Source of the DNA: Paenibacillus sp. FSL H8-0548
GTDB taxonomy: Bacteria; Bacillota; Bacilli; Paenibacillales; Paenibacillaceae
Direction: 5' to 3'
DNA length: 64,000 bases
Assembly (NCBI RefSeq): GCF_038630985.1
Contig: NZ_CP152049.1
Coordinates: 2,003,501 to 2,067,500, forward strand
Shown here: positions 61,728-64,000 of the stretch, piece after piece
Layout of the letters: each line of letters begins with the position of its first letter
Position numbering within the stretch: position 1 is the first letter of the stretch
The notes under the pieces: generated by a model
What the model was told of the DNA's origin: nothing
The model's input: only the letters and a program-made list of their open reading frames with translations
Database searches by the model: none
Made by a program: the position numbers and the translations under genes

Positions 61728-64000
61728 ATGCAAAAAAGGTTCATTTCCATCGTATTGGTTTTCATGATGCTAACGAGCGGCTTGCCAGCGGTAAGCGCTA
61801 ATTCCGCTGCAGATGCAGCAGCGCCTGCGGCGCATTGGGGAGCAGAATCTTTGCAGAAGTGGATTTCCAAAGGCATGCTCGGAGGTTATCCGGATGGCAG
61901 CATTCAGCCGGATCGTCAAGTGACACGCGCAGAATTTGCCAAGCTGGTTAATGCGGTATTTGGCTTTCATTCAGCAGGGACAAATTCTTTTACAGATGTA
62001 GCTGCTGGCGCTTGGTACAGCAACGATATTACCGCAATTAAGGAAGCAGGTATAATTACGGGTTACCCAGATGGAAGTTTTAAGCCGGATGCGCCGATTA
62101 CAAGGCAGGAGGCCGCGAAAATAACGGCCCAGTTATTTCAGCTTCAAGCAGTGATTGAGCATAAGCTGGCTGACTTTACGGATCATGGTAAAGTACAAGC
62201 CTATGCGAAGGAGCCTTTGGAGCAGCTATTGGCAGGTGGCTACATACAAGGCTATCCAGATCAAACGATACGCCCAGTGAAGCCGATTACGCGTGCAGAA
62301 GCGATTGCGCTGCTGGATCGATTAGCGGTTGAGGTCGTAAATGCGTCAGGAAGCTATCCTAATCTGAGCGCAGTCGGCAATGCGGTTATAAATAAGGCGG
62401 ACGTTAAAATAAATAAAGCGCTTATTGCTGGTGATTTATTTCTCACGCAAGGGATTGGCGAGGGAGATGTTTTTTTAACGGATGTGGAGGTGAAAGGAAC
62501 CGTCTATGTTAATGGGGGCGGTGTTAACAGCATTCATTTTATGAATTCGAAGCTGAATAGAGTAATCGTGAATAAACATAATGGCCCGGTTAGAGTTGTG
62601 TTTGAAGGAAAAACGGACGCGCAGCAGATTGCTATCGCTACGGGAGGAGCCATTGTTGAAATCGGCGAAGAGGCGAGTACGCCGTCGCTGATCGTAGAGG
62701 AAACTGCAAAAGATTCGAGCATTATCGTTAAGGGAGCCGTAAAGCAGCTTCAGAATAAAGGTTCGAACACGATTCTAAATGGCAACCCGTTTGACAAAGG
62801 CAAAGAAGCTTCTATTTTGAATGGTGTCATCAATGGTCAAGCTTCTGCACCAGGGCAGGGCGGAGGCGGAAGCACGACTCCAACTCCAGAGGCTACGCCG
62901 AATCCGACGATAGCGCCAACAACAGAGCCATCAACAGAGCCAGAGCCGCCCAAGGATGAGTGGCAGCTGGTGTGGAATGATGAATTTGATGGCAGCGGTG
63001 AAAATATTGATTTTAACGGAGTCAATCTCGATAAATGGGCTTATCAGCTAGGTACCGGCTCGCAGTATGGACTGGACGGCTGGGGCAATAACGAGGAGCA
63101 ATATTATCGAGCCGAAAATATTTCAGTCAAGGATGGGAAATTAACGATCACGGCTGAGGATGAGAATTTTGGAGGCAAAGCTTATACCTCTGGAAGATTG
63201 TATACGCAGCCTACCTTCAATAAAGCTTACGGGAAATTCGAAGCAAGCATTAAACTGCCTGTAGGCGAGGGAATCTGGCCTGCTTTCTGGATGATGCCAA
63301 CAGATAGTGAGTATGGTGTATGGGCAGCATCTGGTGAACTCGACATTATGGAAGCGCGCGGGCGGCTGCCAAAAGAGGTTGGCGGAACGATACATTACGG
63401 TAGAAATTGGCCGAACAACAAAGCGACCGGTGGTGAGTATAGGTTTGGCGAGACGACAGACATTACCGATTTCCATACCTATGGCGTGGAGTGGGAGCCT
63501 GGGGAATTACGCTGGTACGTGGATGGTGAATTGTATCAGAAGCTTAACAATTGGGATAGCTGGGGAGCAGATCAACCAGCCAAATATGCTTTTCCTGCTC
63601 CGTTTGATAAGCCTTTCTATATGATCTTAAATATGGCGGTAGGCGGCAACTATGACGGCGGCCGTACACCGGACCCTTCCCAGGCAGCTTGGGAAATGGA
63701 AGTTGATTATGTTCGCGTTTATGATCTAATAAGCAGACCATATAAGACGCCAGTAGAGCCAGCCTTTGATTCAGAGCCTTATCCTGATCAATATAAAGAG
63801 CCAATTGCAGGAAATTTTGTTCATGATATGAGCTACAATGAGCCGTTTACGACGGTTGCTGAGCCGGATCAAGCGCTTGATCCGAAGTTTTGGAATTTTG
63901 CTCATATTAGCACGTTTCAAGGTAACGGAGCTATTTCAGTAGACTCGATAAATGGCGTGAACTATGCGAAAGCGGAGATAACAGCAGGCGGCAATGCGGC
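61728..64000 (+). CDS. SLH-anchored glycoside hydrolase family 16 (beta-glucanase), 3' truncated
   Basis: More than 757 residues; the stop lies beyond the window. AAAGGAAG lies upstream of the ATG at 61728. Order: signal peptide (1-24, ending AVSA), three SLH repeats (about 35-202, GYPDGSIQPDRQVTRAE, GYPDGSFKPDAPITRQE, GYPDQTIRPVKPITRAE), a beta-rich stretch (about 205-380), a Gly then Pro/Thr linker (about 381-408), the GH16 domain (about 412-667) and a start of a C-terminal beta-sandwich, perhaps carbohydrate-binding. The catalytic motif is ELDIME with nucleophile E537 and acid E542, with the laminarinase-type methionine. It probably cuts beta-1,3 or mixed glucans at the cell surface, supplying the importer. 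Confidence 0.93.
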   Translation, partial: MQKRFISIVLVFMMLTSGLPAVSANSAADAAAPAAHWGAESLQKWISKGMLGGYPDGSIQPDRQVTRAEFAKLVNAVFGFHSAGTNSFTDVAAGAWYSNDITAIKEAGIITGYPDGSFKPDAPITRQEAAKITAQLFQLQAVIEHKLADFTDHGKVQAYAKEPLEQLLAGGYIQGYPDQTIRPVKPITRAEAIALLDRLAVEVVNASGSYPNLSAVGNAVINKADVKINKALIAGDLFLTQGIGEGDVFLTDVEVKGTVYVNGGGVNSIHFMNSKLNRVIVNKHNGPVRVVFEGKTDAQQIAIATGGAIVEIGEEASTPSLIVEETAKDSSIIVKGAVKQLQNKGSNTILNGNPFDKGKEASILNGVINGQASAPGQGGGGSTTPTPEATPNPTIAPTTEPSTEPEPPKDEWQLVWNDEFDGSGENIDFNGVNLDKWAYQLGTGSQYGLDGWGNNEEQYYRAENISVKDGKLTITAEDENFGGKAYTSGRLYTQPTFNKAYGKFEASIKLPVGEGIWPAFWMMPTDSEYGVWAASGELDIMEARGRLPKEVGGTIHYGRNWPNNKATGGEYRFGETTDITDFHTYGVEWEPGELRWYVDGELYQKLNNWDSWGADQPAKYAFPAPFDKPFYMILNMAVGGNYDGGRTPDPSQAAWEMEVDYVRVYDLISRPYKTPVEPAFDSEPYPDQYKEPIAGNFVHDMSYNEPFTTVAEPDQALDPKFWNFAHISTFQGNGAISVDSINGVNYAKAEITAGGNA

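Overview
The window looks like a chromosomal segment of a Paenibacillus-type, endospore-forming, low-to-moderate G+C Gram-positive bacterium. The reasons are the gene set and its order. Surface proteins carry SLH domains. There is a GerA/GerB/GerC-type germination operon, the sporulation genes ytrI and ytrH beside dnaE, and a cluster of YheC/YheD spore-coat ATP-grasp proteins. YesM/YesN two-component genes sit next to LplB/YtcP/LplA-type sugar transport genes, followed by an SLH-anchored family 16 glucanase. No rRNA, tRNA, CRISPR, prophage or transposase gene was found. The first and last genes are cut by the window edges.

Layout. 1-3.2 kb: end of an SLH protein, then ecsAB. 3.3-9.9 kb: PLP aminotransferase, AraC regulator, a repeat-rich gap, psd, a TspO/tryptophan-rich membrane protein, a small membrane protein, a HAD phosphatase and an FMN-type oxidase. 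9.9-17.2 kb: a six-gene minus-strand cluster of five YheC/YheD paralogues and one GNAT acetyltransferase, headed by a divergent yheA. 17.3-25.9 kb: small membrane protein, XRE regulator, hypothetical, ytoI, ytpI, ytrI, ytrH, dnaE and pgpA. 26-31.2 kb: small conserved protein, accD-accA, pyk, hotdog thioesterase and fxsA. 31.4-35.1 kb: ppk and ppx, convergent and overlapping. 35.3-39.3 kb: citZ-icd-mdh. 39.4-44.2 kb: recQ, a membrane protein, kdgK and a DeoR regulator. 44.3-45.3 kb: a large non-coding repeat array. 45.4-48.8 kb: nagB-nagA and fni. 48.9-52.4 kb: germination operon. 52.5-54.3 kb: methyltransferase plus metallo-beta-lactamase-fold hydrolase. 54.3-64 kb: YesN/YesM, the LplB/YtcP/LplA transporter and the SLH-GH16 enzyme.

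How it fits together. Much of the window is core metabolism: fatty-acid initiation (accDA), the last step of glycolysis (pyk), entry into the TCA cycle (citZ-icd-mdh, with a CcpC-like operator), polyphosphate (ppk with Pho-box repeats), and amino-sugar and ketogluconate catabolism (nagBA, kdgK). A second theme is the spore: the YheC/D cluster, ytrHI with a sigma-E-like promoter, and the ger operon. The right end is a glycan-use module in which YesM/YesN probably controls an oligosaccharide importer next to a secreted glucanase that has a cre-like site.

The most unusual features are non-coding. (1) A 0.92-kb array of two interlaced repeat units in the order AABABABA, present twice, whose heads are reverse complements and form 18-bp hairpins. 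(2) A dispersed, self-complementary element with TATATAAGTTGAAC-type ends, in three copies. (3) A duplicated 122-bp unit carrying two palindromes. (4) A G+C-rich, palindrome-dense block between icd and mdh. The five-paralogue YheC/D cluster is the most notable protein-coding observation.
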